A stretch of 64,000 nucleotides of DNA from the NCBI RefSeq assembly GCF_037975245.1, contig NC_092568.1, forward strand, positions 932,001 through 996,000, given 5' to 3'. Origin of the DNA: Apostichopus japonicus. Lineage: Eukaryota > Echinodermata > Holothuroidea > Aspidochirotida > Stichopodidae. Positions 24,522-36,850 of the stretch are shown here, one piece after another. A program made the position numbers and the translations under genes. The notes under the pieces were generated by a model that saw nothing but the letters and a program-made list of their open reading frames with translations, was not told the origin of the DNA and made no database searches. Position 1 is the first letter of the stretch; each line of letters opens with the position of its first letter.

Positions 24522-25350
24522 TTGCCCAAGAAAGGGCAAAACTAACTTTATTTGATGACTGACTTAGATCAGCATCTTCAGTTTACCCCTAAAATGGTGC
24601 TGTTCTTGCACACAATGTTTAGACAAAGATCTACTCTTCACCAAGATATAAAATCCCACCAACGACACAAGGAATCAGAACTGTGTTGATAATTGCAATG
24701 CAGAGTCTGTAATATACAGTACGACAGTGTACTGTATCTTGTACTGCGTAATTGTAAGCCTAGCATAGTTAGTTCGACACCGACTGTAGCTAGTTGTTGT
24801 TCGTGTTTTCGCGCCGTCCATCTGATGACCTTCCGCGGTATAGAGGGAAACAACGTTTTATGGCAGGCGCTTTGGGACTTAATTGCATGTCATTTTGTAT
24901 CACCATTGCCGCTCGTGTAGAAGTTTCAGAAAAAACATTGGGTACAACAGAATGCATTAATGCTAACCCTCCTTGGAGACGTTGGGAGACCCTTAAAAAA
25001 AATCATCATTCTAGAAGGGTGAACCTTTTTATCATACAGTACGACAACAGACCCGTACGCAGGGAGAGAGGGAGAGGGGAGGGGGGGGGGGTTGCGAGGT
25101 GAGCTCACGTACACCCTCAAAAGTTCCTGAGCAAAGAATGGTCTTTCTTGCTGCGGGGACGCTGACACTACTTGCGTCAAATTGTCACAAAATAAATTAC
25201 TATGGTAGAGAAATACACCATATGCAAAGTATTGCCCTCCTCGGGACGGTGTTCAGTAAAAAGGCCTACATCTTCAGAAGACGCACCACCTAATTGAAAT
25301 CAGACACATGGGCCTACTCTTGTCGGGGGGGGGGGGGGAGGGGGGTTATG
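24522..25350. other. claspin upstream region, no coding sequence seen
   Basis: Contains the probable 5' UTR/promoter of claspin, two copies of ACAGTACGACA (near 24717 and 25038), and a purine-rich then G-rich stretch at 25070-25092. A run of about 20 G occurs at 25326-25347. No convincing exon on either strand. Confidence 0.4.
24806..24815. promoter_or_regulatory. candidate E2F site upstream of claspin
   Basis: TTTTCGCGCC matches the E2F consensus TTTSSCGC. It lies about 300 bp 5' of the claspin start codon, in the most CpG-containing stretch of the neighbourhood. Claspin is a known E2F-regulated S-phase gene in mammals, so the location is sensible. It is a single short match. Confidence 0.4.
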
Positions 25351-25789
25351 GAATCTTAGAGCAGGCGGATCGAAACTCACTTGGAAGCATGCAACTCCCT
25401 TTTGTTAATTTGTAACTAACACGACAGTGCCTTGAGAACTCTAGAGTTCATTTCTGTCCAGTGTGGAAGCTTGCTGTCACGCCATAATAATACAAGGATT
25501 CACATCATTTATTATTAATTTTCAAAGCAAGCTGGCATAGATGGGAGGGGTTGGATGGGAAGAAAGGATTGAGAAAGTAGCACCATGAAACACTTTCCGC
25601 TGATCGTGTGATCAATCTTCCTTAGAACCCTAGCTAGACAATTTGCAGTAAAACTTCATCCAAGCTATTACCAAAAAAATATAACCATCAATCGTGTTTT
25701 TTCTGTACTCTCTGTAAAAAAAATCCGCGATAGAAGATGTAAGTAGGAACTTTTGAACGCGGATTCCACACTACTGTATCTGGGTGCAC

Positions 25790-26150
25790 ACTTTTTTCAC
25801 GGAGCACCACATGCTAATCGAAAGAAAATCCCCAAAATCCTAGATCATCGACGAAAAACATGGATTTTCGGTCAATATTACATTTTTATCAGTCGAAAAA
25901 CTTGTATTATAGGCCAAAAACCTGGATTATCAGAGAGAAACCTGGATTATTGGTATAGATAAACCTGTATTCAATCGGTTGAGGATCCAAGATTATCGGC
26001 GAAAAACTTGGATGATCGGCCGAAAATCCAGAATTTCAAGAAAACATGGATTATCAATTAATATCCAGATTTTCAAACGATAATCGGGAAAACCTGGATG
26101 ATCGGCGAAAAACCTGGATTATTGGTTGATATTTGAAGGTTTTCGACCAA
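25790..26150. repeat. degenerate CTGGATTATCGG repeat array 1
   Basis: Roughly a dozen imperfect copies of a unit like AACCTGGATTATCGGCGAAA, spaced about 20-40 bp, mostly in one orientation. Examples are near 25922, 25944, 26005, 26094 and 26113. It does not form a clean tandem repeat and has no ORF of note. Confidence 0.75.
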
Positions 26151-27174
26151 GAAACTGGGCACGGCTGGTTCCTTCTGTCGATCATCACTTGACATTCCCA
26201 AGATGTACGCCATTATCACAAAAATCTTGTCTAGAAATTGAGTGTGACAAGTCTAGTCACGGCCCCATTGCCAAATACACAAGGAGTATAATCAAGTTGA
26301 AGCACTTCCAAGAAGGTTATCCAGCCTTCTAGAGGTGTCGACCAACAATTAATTGTTCCATTGACTTACACACAAAACTCGTCACTTTCAAGACCTGCCT
26401 AAAGTGTAGACAGTAGTCTTCAATTGGTATATCCTACCCACCAAATGATAGCTGAGGTCTTGGCCTGTCATGATGGCACTTGCAAATTTCCATATCATGA
26501 CCGTTTATATTTTGAGCTACAAGAGGAGCAAGTTTAGCATACTGGACCAACCAACCCTTCCATCATAATCGCTCGAAGTGATATCAACATATAAACCAAA
26601 GATTTTTATAAAATGGTTTGTATCACATTCAACCCTCCCTATTTTCACACCATCTGTACTGTAATCTATTCTCTTTCACATAAAGGCAGACAAACAATGA
26701 TGGTAACTGATAATATGCTAAAGCAAGCTTTACATTGGGTCGTTTTAGCCCCTTTTTCCTACAATGGTTAACTTTTCGAGCGGATGTACACTACTCAATA
26801 TGTGGGGTGGTATACCTGCTTTTCAGCCCATGCAGTAGGTAAATTACTTTCAGATAAGACTTCTATTAACCAAAATGGGTGATCTGAGCATTTCATATGT
26901 GGATGCTATAAGATAGGACTTAACGTTATAAGGGTCTCCAAAGGGGCCCTCTATGGGTACTCTACTGGGCCTATACGACAAGGGTATAGTTGACAATGGT
27001 CACCTAGGTATATTTTGCAAAACTATAGACCTATGTGAAATTATGACATATGCTTACTGAATCTCACATTTTCGTTGACGTTAGTATTGTTGCTGCAAAT
27101 TGGACACTCTCAGACGTTTTCGAACTCAAAAGGCCTAATAGATATACCTTGTAAACGCGAGCTAGTAGCTTAAC

Positions 27175-27425
27175 TTCGATGATCATGGTTTATCGGTTGA
27201 TAAACCTGGATTTTCGACCGATAAACCTGGCTTATCGGTCGAAAACCGGGATTTTCGAACGATATATAGAACATCGTTCGATAAATTTTTATTACTGGTC
27301 GAGAATCCTGGATTTTCGCAAATATTACACGTTTCATACCGATTATCCAGGTTTTACGCGGGAAAATCCAGGTTTATCGGGAATAAACTTGGAATAAAGG
27401 TCGAAACTCCAGGCTTATCTCATTA
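27175..27425. repeat. degenerate CTGGATTATCGG repeat array 2, with hairpin
   Basis: Same word family as array 1 but in both orientations (CCTGGATTTTCG and CGGTTTATCC-like forms). It includes a perfect 14-nt inverted repeat, TTTTCGACCGATAA at 27211-27224 and TTATCGGTCGAAAA at 27232-27245, with the loop ACCTGGC. Arrays 1 and 2 are about 1 kb apart and may be the two sides of one element. Confidence 0.75.
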
Positions 27426-28213
27426 TTGGGCTTGCCATATACGTAGGGCCATATACTTAAACTCATTTATCAACATCATCCCGCAAGGAAATATGTATAA
27501 GAAATGTTCTTCTTTGTGAACGGTCTATTCCGTTAGTTAATGGAAATGTAGTTAGGTCCGATACTTCATACATTTAAGCTTAACTTTAATCAGGCAGATC
27601 ATGTACATGTATGTAATGATGATTAAATAAAACATACAGCTACATTGTGTATCACGTCGTCGTGGTAACATGACGTAATCGAGACAAATAGGGAAACCCC
27701 ACTTTAAACATGAAAACAGCTGCATACTGATCAGCATACATGGTTGATGATTGGCATTGTATACTGGATAAACCAAACCACCCACACGAAATATTGCATG
27801 AAGAACTGCAGACGGATTTTGTATAATTACGCAATTTATTTATTTTTTATCAACTCAATATGAATCTATTATTTACCTAAATTTAATCTGTTTGAATGTC
27901 GTGTCGGTTGAAATGATAAAATTTGACACGACAATAAAGAAATAACAGTTGATATGAAATATGTTTATTAAGCTGAAGCAATATGCGTTTGTTGGGTTGA
28001 ACTCATAACTTCCGTAAATTCACGTCACGTGCATAAGGAATACGTGCTCAGCTCTGCTTTTCTGTATCTGAAGTAATTTTGAACCTTGCGGCAACGTTTC
28101 AAACAAGATTTTTGTTGTTGAAAATACACGTTTTTTTCCCCCTAACGGACCGAGAGTGAATATTAAGTCAGCGATAATAATTAATAATAATAAAAATAAT
28201 GATAATAATCATA

Positions 28214-28275
28214 ACAGATTGTGGCGTGTGGTTTAATTGAACTTCTAACATCAATGTTAGTTTATATATATATAC

Positions 28276-28337
<62 letters not shown>

Positions 28338-28347
28338 TTATATACAC

Positions 28348-28378
<31 letters not shown>

Positions 28379-28436
28379 AATAATGATACTAATAATAACA
28401 GATTGTGGTTTATTTGAACTTTTAACAGCAACGTTA

Positions 28437-28480
<44 letters not shown>

Positions 28481-28515
28481 TATATATATATAGTTTATAT
28501 ATATTGTTTATATAT
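28214..28515. repeat. (TA)n tracts with a duplicated flank
   Basis: Long TA/TACA-type dinucleotide tracts at about 28261-28379 and 28440-28510. Each is preceded by a related segment (AACAGATTGTGG ... TTGAACTT ... AACGTTAGT-like) at about 28214-28262 and 28398-28438, so the flank plus the tract has been duplicated. Confidence 0.8.
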
Positions 28516-29358
28516 TGATAGGTTGGAGCTTTGCTTTGCATGTATGTCTTATGCTGTATTGCATGTTGTAGAGGTACAAAACTAAGTCCTTGGGCCACTT
28601 ATTTTACATTTTCATTTTCCTAATTATTTCATGGAACTGAGAATACTTTAGTGTCTATCCCACTTTTTAATCAGGCCCTTCAGTATTGACCCCGCACCCC
28701 CTTGCTCCCCTTATCGTCAAACCTTGCGGTCAGTTTATGTTCTTCGTTCCCTTTTTAAAAATTTGAATATGCACTCTTGTGCAAAGCTATATTTAGAGAC
28801 CATAAAATAGCGGACGAACGTCAAACGAACCTTGAAACACACGGCCCAGTTCAATACTGTTTTTTACGCACCCAGATGTACGAATAAATTTGGCTAACAG
28901 CGTAACATGTAACTCAAATATTATATTTACAGTGGGTTCCAACCATATTTCATCTTCGCGAAACGTTTTCTATTTCACAACTGGCGACTAGTTTGCAGTT
29001 TCGGAAGATCATGAAAGATACACTTTGCTATTAGAAATTACTAATATTCAGTTTGTTATCCCTGTTTCAAGCCCATTTAAGTTCAAGCCAAGTCGTGCCG
29101 AGTTGGACTCTGCAATAATTGTTATTGATTAAGAAACGATGTATCGTGCACGTGCTACTAAAATTAGACAATGTTATTAAATTAATCTCTGTGATGATTA
29201 TTAAATTCAGTCGGTATAAACTTTTAGTAGACAAATCGTAAAAACATTTTAGCTGGAAATAAACCAGGGGCGGTTTTTTAATTGTTTGTTTATCACAGGC
29301 ATTCAAATAAAGGAAACAAGTTACAATAAAACAAGTGTAGAAAAGCCGTCAGTTTACC

Positions 29359-29360
<2 letters not shown>

Positions 29361-29412
<52 letters not shown>

Positions 29413-29421
29413 GTTACAGGC

Positions 29422-29459
<38 letters not shown>

Positions 29460-29470
29460 GCCTGTAACGA
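29361..29470. repeat. (TA)n with perfect flanking inverted repeat
   Basis: A first TA tract (29361-29410) is followed by TCGTTACAGGCGTA (29411-29424), a second self-complementary TA tract, then TACGCCTGTAACGA (29457-29470). The two 14-mers are exact reverse complements, so the right-hand 60 bp is one continuous palindrome. Confidence 0.85.
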
Positions 29471-32400
29471 AAAAAAATATATAGGACTCATACAGAATTT
29501 CGAGAATAGTAACGCACTGCACCCAACCCCCCCCCCCCCCCCCAGCTTCATCGTTTGTACTCCGCTAAGGTATCCAACAATGTTTGCCTGTCTGATACGT
29601 TCGTTTTTCGATCTGTCCAAATGTTGAAGCTACATCCATATCCTCTGATTAACACCAACATCTTGTTAGTGCTTTCATATACAGTCCATACATTTTGATA
29701 TACTGCCCTCACTCAGCTCGTAGAGACTCGACACTTGACCTCAGAAATATTGTAATATTCAAGTTGGTTTAGTGTATAGTTAGAGGGCGGCAAAGGATGG
29801 GGATTTTTTTTTATGGCTGAGATTATCATGTTCAATATCTTTCAAAGACATTGTAACGCACTTAACATTCATTCTTGTGATTTGGTGTGAAGTTCGACCC
29901 TAAGATGTTTCTCCTTATAGACTTGCTGTTTACAAGTTTTGCACAGATCCATCCAGATTGGCAATATATAGCTATTGTGTTCATGGAATTAATATGCTTG
30001 GGTGACGGACTATAAACACTTTCAATAAATTTTCTTTTACCTATGTTGACCTCGTGTCACTTCCACAGAAACAAGAGGGACCCAAATGCCATATACAGAA
30101 TGTGGTTCAGCTGCACAGGAGTTATGTGTAGGCCTAGTCAGTGTAGTATAATAAGGTGACAGCATATATTTCTCAGAAATTCTAGGTACATAATATTGAC
30201 CCGGCCATGGACATCAAGGGGTAATTTCTACACTTTTCATTTTAAGGGATGGGTCGTATTTTGAGATTTTGATGGTGTGATGTTTTCAAGAATGATGATC
30301 AATTGCTCACATTTCTGTATAACATTGATATAGAAACAGACTTTTTTTCTCCTTCAAATTTACATTAATCTGGGCATATTTTCAAAACCTTGGGAAAGAT
30401 CAGTGCCAGACCATGACAATTCCAGGGACACTTTTTAACTGGGGATGGTCAATGAAATCCGCAGACTGTCCCTCGTAAATCGGATATGTCTGGTCACTTC
30501 ATAGTCCTGACCGCAGAGATGACTGTAGCCTTTGACAAGGGATAATAAGAAAAAACTTGAAGAATGTCACTTTTGTTTGCATTGTGATTTATTTCACACC
30601 AGTCACATCAGGATGAATGAATACAAAATGTTGATATTTATATATTTATATAATCACAAATATAACACATTAAATACTGGACAATCGAATCATTCTTACT
30701 AGAACTTTATTTATTAATTTTTTTTTGTTTTTTTTTTGCTAATAATAATAATCAATGATTATATTATATCTAGCATTCATCATTCCAAGTCACTAGAGAA
30801 AATAAAAAAAAGAAAAAGAAAAAAAAAAAACAACTTTTCCTTTAAAATAAATTGACAGACATTGAGCAAAAATGATTATATTCTATTTAAACAGTCAAAT
30901 GTACCCCCAAGGGGAACTGCCGAGAAAAAACAAAAAGACCTAAATCAATAAATATATTTGATAGTAAATAAAAGAGAGAGAGGAGACAGGCTTAATATGA
31001 ATGGATGGATGGAAGGAAGGATGAGTTTGTTCACGCATCTCAGTTGGTTACTGACTTAGCATTAAATTTGTAATATTGCACAAAGTATTATAACATGCAG
31101 TACGCTCTTGTGTTATTTCGAATATGAAACAAATGTTGTCATCTTTAGTACAGATTAACACTGACTTGTGTATGGGCTGAAACATCCTCAAATGCAAAAA
31201 AAAAAATAAAGAAAAAAAAATCTTTTCCCTAATGTTATAAAGCTTTTAATCTTTGAGAATGAAATATTCAAAATATCTTAACCCATCAGAGGCCAAATTT
31301 TTGAATGTATTTGGCCAACTTTACCACTACTAACACATAATTTGAAAAAAAAAAATCTTCTTTAAATACAGGGCTGCGTTCTCACATATGGCTTATTGAC
31401 GCCATTTTCTTCTGGTTAAAGTTTTATTTATTTGTAACAGCTAACAGCCTTTTAACGTCTTCTTTTCATTCTAGCTCTCCCCTAGATATTATAACCGAGG
31501 AATATTACTACGTTGTTTTTTCCTTTTTTGTCTTCTTGATACAATCATCCTTTCTAGATGGCAGTTATCCTCCTAAGAGCAAAACTATGACGTCATTTTG
31601 AGAATATAGCTTTTGGTTTTTTTACTTGTAAAATATAGAGAGAAAGAGATGAAGAGAGCGAGTAAATTAGCCACTTGACACTCGGCCATATTGCAAACTT
31701 GTGTTACTCTCTTACTGATGCGGGGAAACGCAGAGCTGATGATGATGATGACGAGGTGGCTCTTCTAGGGGACTTTGAGAGGCTAGTTAAACCTGGCATA
31801 AATCAAACGCAGTACTGAAAGGGCAACATTTAGACAGTTTGGATCGAATGACAGGTGTAATGAAAATCCAAGTAGTATGATGTGTCTTCCAGGGAGGTTT
31901 TTATCCTAAAATGTTAATCAGTACTGACGACATCAATGTTAGTCAAGTCTGCACAGTTAAACGAGTCTCTAAAAGCTCGCTCAATTTATTCCCATCTTCA
32001 TCTGAAATTGATGCTATGGATGAAAGAAACATTGACGATCAACAGACATAAAACATTCATCTTACTAGGGTTCCAGTTTAACTTCCAGATTAATCGTTAT
32101 TATTACCTCAAAAAAAAAAGAGACTATTTCTCCCCTGGATTGTGAAGTCGATAACCTGTGTATGGTTTGCTTCAAATAAAAGGGCAGGGGAAGGAGATGG
32201 TGAGAGGAAGGGAGTCAAGAAGGGGGAGGGGACGGGGAAGGGGAGAGAGGGAAGGGGAGAGAGGGAAGGGGATCAAATGTCCTTTGATTTATTTTACACC
32301 ATCAACACAAAACGGATTGGAGACATCGACATAACAGTTGATGGATTATTGCTTTGATTTTGATAACTACTATGCTGTGAGTTGATGTGGGAGGGGTAAG

Positions 32401-34430
32401 GAGGTGCAGGGGTGGGGAATGTTAATGGTCATTACTATTGTCCGCAAATATGCTAGAAAGTCCAAAACTGGTCGCCCTGCTCCATCTTCAACAAACGTTT
32501 TTATTTTCCAGCCATCCTCAATAGTATTTCTCCTCACTGAGACATTTTTAATTGACATAGTCTGATCTAACCATTCCTAATTCAGAACTACAACAACAGT
32601 GCTTTTCAAAAATTCTGAGCAATTTGTAGCATGCTAAACTTTTGTCACACACAAGTTATTTTGGGATAATGTCCTGCATATTCATGAATTTAGAGCTGTA
32701 ACCAATAATCAATTAGTCAGTCGTTGTGGTAGATGATAGCTAGCATCGCACAGTGGCATCTGACAACAAAGTTAACATTCTAAACATTAACGATACGCTA
32801 TTAATTGATAAACAATGAACATCTCTATGCCAACAGAGAGGTAGGTGTACATTGTATGTATATATTAAATGATTACATACCAATGGTATATGTAGAGAAT
32901 GTGTATGTTATGTATATATACTGAATACTCATATATGTTTACATAGTAAGATACAACTGGTACATGCAGAGATATACAATACCTTGTATATATATATATA
33001 TTTAACACATACATACACACATCCACGCATGCACGCACACACACATACCACTCGTAACATATGTAGTTTTATGTAAATTATATGTATTCCCATTTGCCAC
33101 AAATTAAAAACTCGCTTTCCATTCCCTACTAATTATAGAGGTTGCAATGGAGATTTTGGTTTTACATTTTAATGGCCTTTAAATAAATCATGATTATCCC
33201 TCATCCATAACTGTTACTCCACAAAATTAGGAATAATGATGAGAAAGGAAACGGCCTTTTATCCGTCATGTTACATCCCTGTTTTTCCCCATTTCAATGC
33301 ACTCAATTGTAAAATATCGTGAAAACAATCACTACAGAGATATCCTACGAAGCAGAAAAGGGTATAATTAGCGATTTCAATGAACCATGTGACAACCCTG
33401 GATTTAGCTTGCATACGTGATCAGTAGCCATGGAATATTTCACGCAGCGTGACAAGGTTGGACGGCCGGCGTGTACAGCTGTTCACATAACTGGATACAA
33501 TCGACTCAATAACAAGTGACACCTTCCTTGTGTTAATTGTTGCGTGATTTGCGTCACACATAGAACAACAACGGGAATATAAAAAAAAAACACAAATTTA
33601 TGAAAAGTCAACTCCTAGCTGTGCACCGAGGGAGTAACACGATGAGAACATTGAAACTAAATACGACGAGAGATTGGAAAGAAAAACTGTGGGAGGAATG
33701 CACTGGTGCAAGAAAGAGTAATTAATTATGTAGAATTTTGCAGAGGTACTCTTACAAATGGGGTAGCACAGATGAAAACTGATAACCATTCGAAGGTGTC
33801 GATGATGCAAGCCTGGGTGTGACGAACTGCCACCTAAAACTTTTTACTATGACTATGCATACATATCTATATATATAGTTCACATGCATTTAGGGAATAC
33901 ATCTTATCCTTTTTGCAGGACCATGGGGATAATTAAAAAAAATTGATTCCTATTCGACCAGGTTTCAGTTAGTATATAAACTCTGCAACTGTGGCTGAAT
34001 TTAAAATCAACGAGTGAATAAACAACCGACTATATTTACTGGAGGAAGTCTCAAAGTGTGATGCACTTTAGCCAAGCCACACTGCAAATATAGCGCCTTA
34101 CATAAACTGCCGTGATGGAAATAAGCTTCTTTGATGAGAAATCTTCCATCTCAGTATGACAATTTTGAACATGGGTGTTTGTGTATGTGTGTATTTGAGT
34201 GGCAAAGCTCGGGCCTGATTATTGAAAAAATAGATGAATCTAGAGAGAACTACCTCACTACAGGATTTCTGAATCCATTTTTAGTGTTGGCTAAATAGCA
34301 GGCTAGCCCAAATGTTTGTGTACGGAGAGAGCAAAACTGTTCGAAGATGGCATTTACTACTAGGCAGAAGCACCACAGATTAAAGAGTGCATTATCACAA
34401 TGGCCTTTGTAACTCTAACCTTTTAATTGG
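29471..34430. other. intergenic, no gene seen
   Basis: AT-rich DNA with a C-run at 29525-29543, poly(A)/poly(T) patches near 30720 and 30810, short TA repeats near 32990, and purine-rich stretches near 32190-32270. None of the open frames shows codon bias, splice context or recognisable domains. Confidence 0.5.
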
Positions 34431-34628
34431 AAAAAGGGAGGGGAAGGGAGGGGGAAGGGAGGGGGAAGGGAGGAGGAAGGGAGGAGGAAGGGAAGGGAGG
34501 GGGAAGGGAGGGGGAAGGGAGGGAAGGGAGGGGAAGGGAGGGGGAGGGAGGGGAAGGGAGGGGGAAGGGAGGGGAAGGGAGGGGGAAGGGAGGGGAAGGG
34601 AGGGGGAAGGGGGAAGGGAGGGAGAGAG
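34431..34628. repeat. polypurine GGGAAGGGA array
   Basis: About 200 bp consisting almost only of G and A on the plus strand, in units such as GGGAAGGGAGG. The mirror-symmetric purine composition could in principle form triplex or G-quadruplex structures. The open frames across it are composition artefacts. Confidence 0.9.
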
Positions 34629-36689
34629 GGATGAACATTTCTTCAAAAATATTGCACTTAATATCATAGTAGCCAAAAGGTTTCATGTACTTGCAGTTAC
34701 AAGGAAAGTGATAATTCAGGGATATTTCTTGATGCAAATATCACAGAGCTTTCAGCATCTCACCTCCTACGCATTACCCACACACAACCACTGGACCTTG
34801 CTTTCTCATCCCATGAGTTACCCGCATTGGTTAAGAAAATAACACATTACCAATGTCCAAAGAATGTTTTTGTGCAGGAAATATGTTAAGTGAATTTTAA
34901 AACCCTTTTTTGTTATTTAATTAGAAGGCATTAGTCGACAGCCAACGTGACGAACAGCAAGTTAAATGGTGTGACCAAAAATAAAAAGGAGACAGATACA
35001 CAGAGTTTAATGCATTAACCCTTATGCACCAAATACTGTATTGTTATATACAGAGAGCCTCGCAACGAATAATATATTGCAAAGTATTGTGGAAGTGTCA
35101 AAAAAAAAATGATGAAAGTTACAATAGAATGTACAAGCAACTTAACATTCCACAGGGAAGAGAGATCACATTTCCAATGAGAAGGAACTGCCATCAAATT
35201 GACATCTCAGCCTGAGAGGGCAATTTTATAAAGCCAATTTTCATAATAAGAAAAAAAAAACAGAATTGAAAATATGAAAAAGATAGGCCGTTGTGTTTTA
35301 AAACTGGCAATGAAATGCTTGTCAATAATTTGACAGTGGGAATATGCAGGCGTGTCCTTCCATTGGTTTTAGCATAGGCGTACATACATACATACATACA
35401 TACAGCACCACGCTGCTATACATGTTTCAATGCAATCACATTGGACAAATCAATAGTGACTGGACTCCGACATGTGCTGACGTCCGTCAAAGCATCTTCT
35501 TTGCACTTGGTGTATTGAAAATCAATGATTTCTTCATTTAGGTAGAGTTGCAATCCATTTTAATTACTATTGCTTTTCCATCACTCGGGTGTCTATTATA
35601 GCTTTGAAAAAGTTTTAGCGACGATGATTGAAGCGGCAACTTCCTGCGGACCGAATGGATGCATCTTCTCATATCACTTGAAACCAAAATGAGAACTATT
35701 CCTTGATCACTTTAAAGGGAATAAATAACGTTTGTGGCCTGAAGTTCAATGTTTAACAAAACTTGCCTGGATATAGTTCTGCATCTTTATACTATAGAAC
35801 AAATGGCCAATACTCCACATCCTAATATAATTATGTATCAGGCAGAACTGGTGATACAATTTTTTAAACATTTTGTGAAAATTTTCTCCCCCAGAAGAAA
35901 GCCAAAAATTATTTCTAACTGTTGCAAAGTACTATAATTCTGTATTGTACAAATAACAAATAAATAAATAATGATTCAATGTTTGAAGCCAAACAAGTGG
36001 GAGACTGAACAGAGAAGCTAGGAGAGGTTGAACAATGGCAATAGCTTATCTAAATGATATCATGATTGGGATGGTTGGGGGTCGGATAAGAGCATCTGCA
36101 CCAAAACTAATTGACTTTGTCCATGCACACTCAACCTCAGTACCTTTCATACAATGAGACAGTGTAAAGTGTGTCATCATTGAATGATGTTGTTATATCG
36201 AGTAAAGGTATCACAAGGACCCTTCGAAAGGGTATAGATACATCGTAGTACTCATGACCTGGTCAAAGGTCAATGATGTACCATACTGTGTCAGTGTAGG
36301 TAGAATACTGTGTACATTGTATCTGTGAAGCTGAAAATCAATCGGATACTCAAGATGAAATCACATTTTGGGTAGGCATCAAAGTAGATCTAGGTCTACT
36401 TTGTTCATTTTTACGGATACATGTAACCCTTGTTTTTTCTCTGATTGTTGTGGTTCTGTGTTTGTAGGAAGGTCTTGTACTTCACTGTATTGACCATGTC
36501 GTTTCCTGTTTACCTTCTTTCTTGTTCAGTTAGCTTGTACTCAGTTTTACTTTCGGCATTTGCTGAGGAAGCTTCTAGGGGAACGGAAAACTTCAAATAT
36601 AAACGTTTCACTGGTGTTCTTGTCAAGTCAACTATGTCCTTTTTTTGTTTGATTTTCTTTGGAGTTCATGTTGCTTCTTCACTTATAAG

Positions 36690-36850
36690 AATATATATAT
36701 ATATATATAATTACTAAAGATCAATACACCAGAAAAATTCCACTTCACGACCGGTTTCATCCTTTTGGGACTCATCAGACGAAGGTAGAAATCCAACCCC
36801 GAACCTTTGTGTCACAGACTGAAGGCCGTAACACTTGTGTACAGTGATTC
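36690..36850 (-). mobile_element. probable Penelope-like or retrozyme fragment carrying the ribozyme
   Basis: The ribozyme is bordered on one side by a short TA microsatellite (about 36693-36709) and on the other by unique sequence (near 36790-36850). Hammerhead motifs of this form in animals are mostly carried by Penelope-like elements. I could not define the ends of the element or a target-site duplication. Confidence 0.4.
36743..36784 (-). ncRNA. hammerhead ribozyme (type I, minimal)
   Basis: On the minus strand the invariant core is present in order. CTTCGT is the stem I 5' strand, then CTGATGA; stem II is GTCC paired with GGAT around a CAAAA loop; then GAAA; ACCGGT supplies a very short, self-complementary stem III with the GTC cleavage triplet; GTGAAG is the stem I 3' strand. 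Stem I pairs over six positions (four Watson-Crick, two G-U) and stem II over four. Predicted cleavage is after the C at plus-strand position 36749. Such minimal ribozymes with tiny stem III occur in Penelope-like elements and retrozymes. No reverse transcriptase ORF is visible beside it, so this is probably a terminal fragment or a non-autonomous copy. Confidence 0.8.

Noticed and set aside
28168-29627. Open frames made of alternating Tyr and Ile
   Set aside because: Translations of (TA)n tracts.
34387-34842. Long open frames on both strands
   Set aside because: Caused by the GGGAAGGGA array, which lacks stop codons in most frames.
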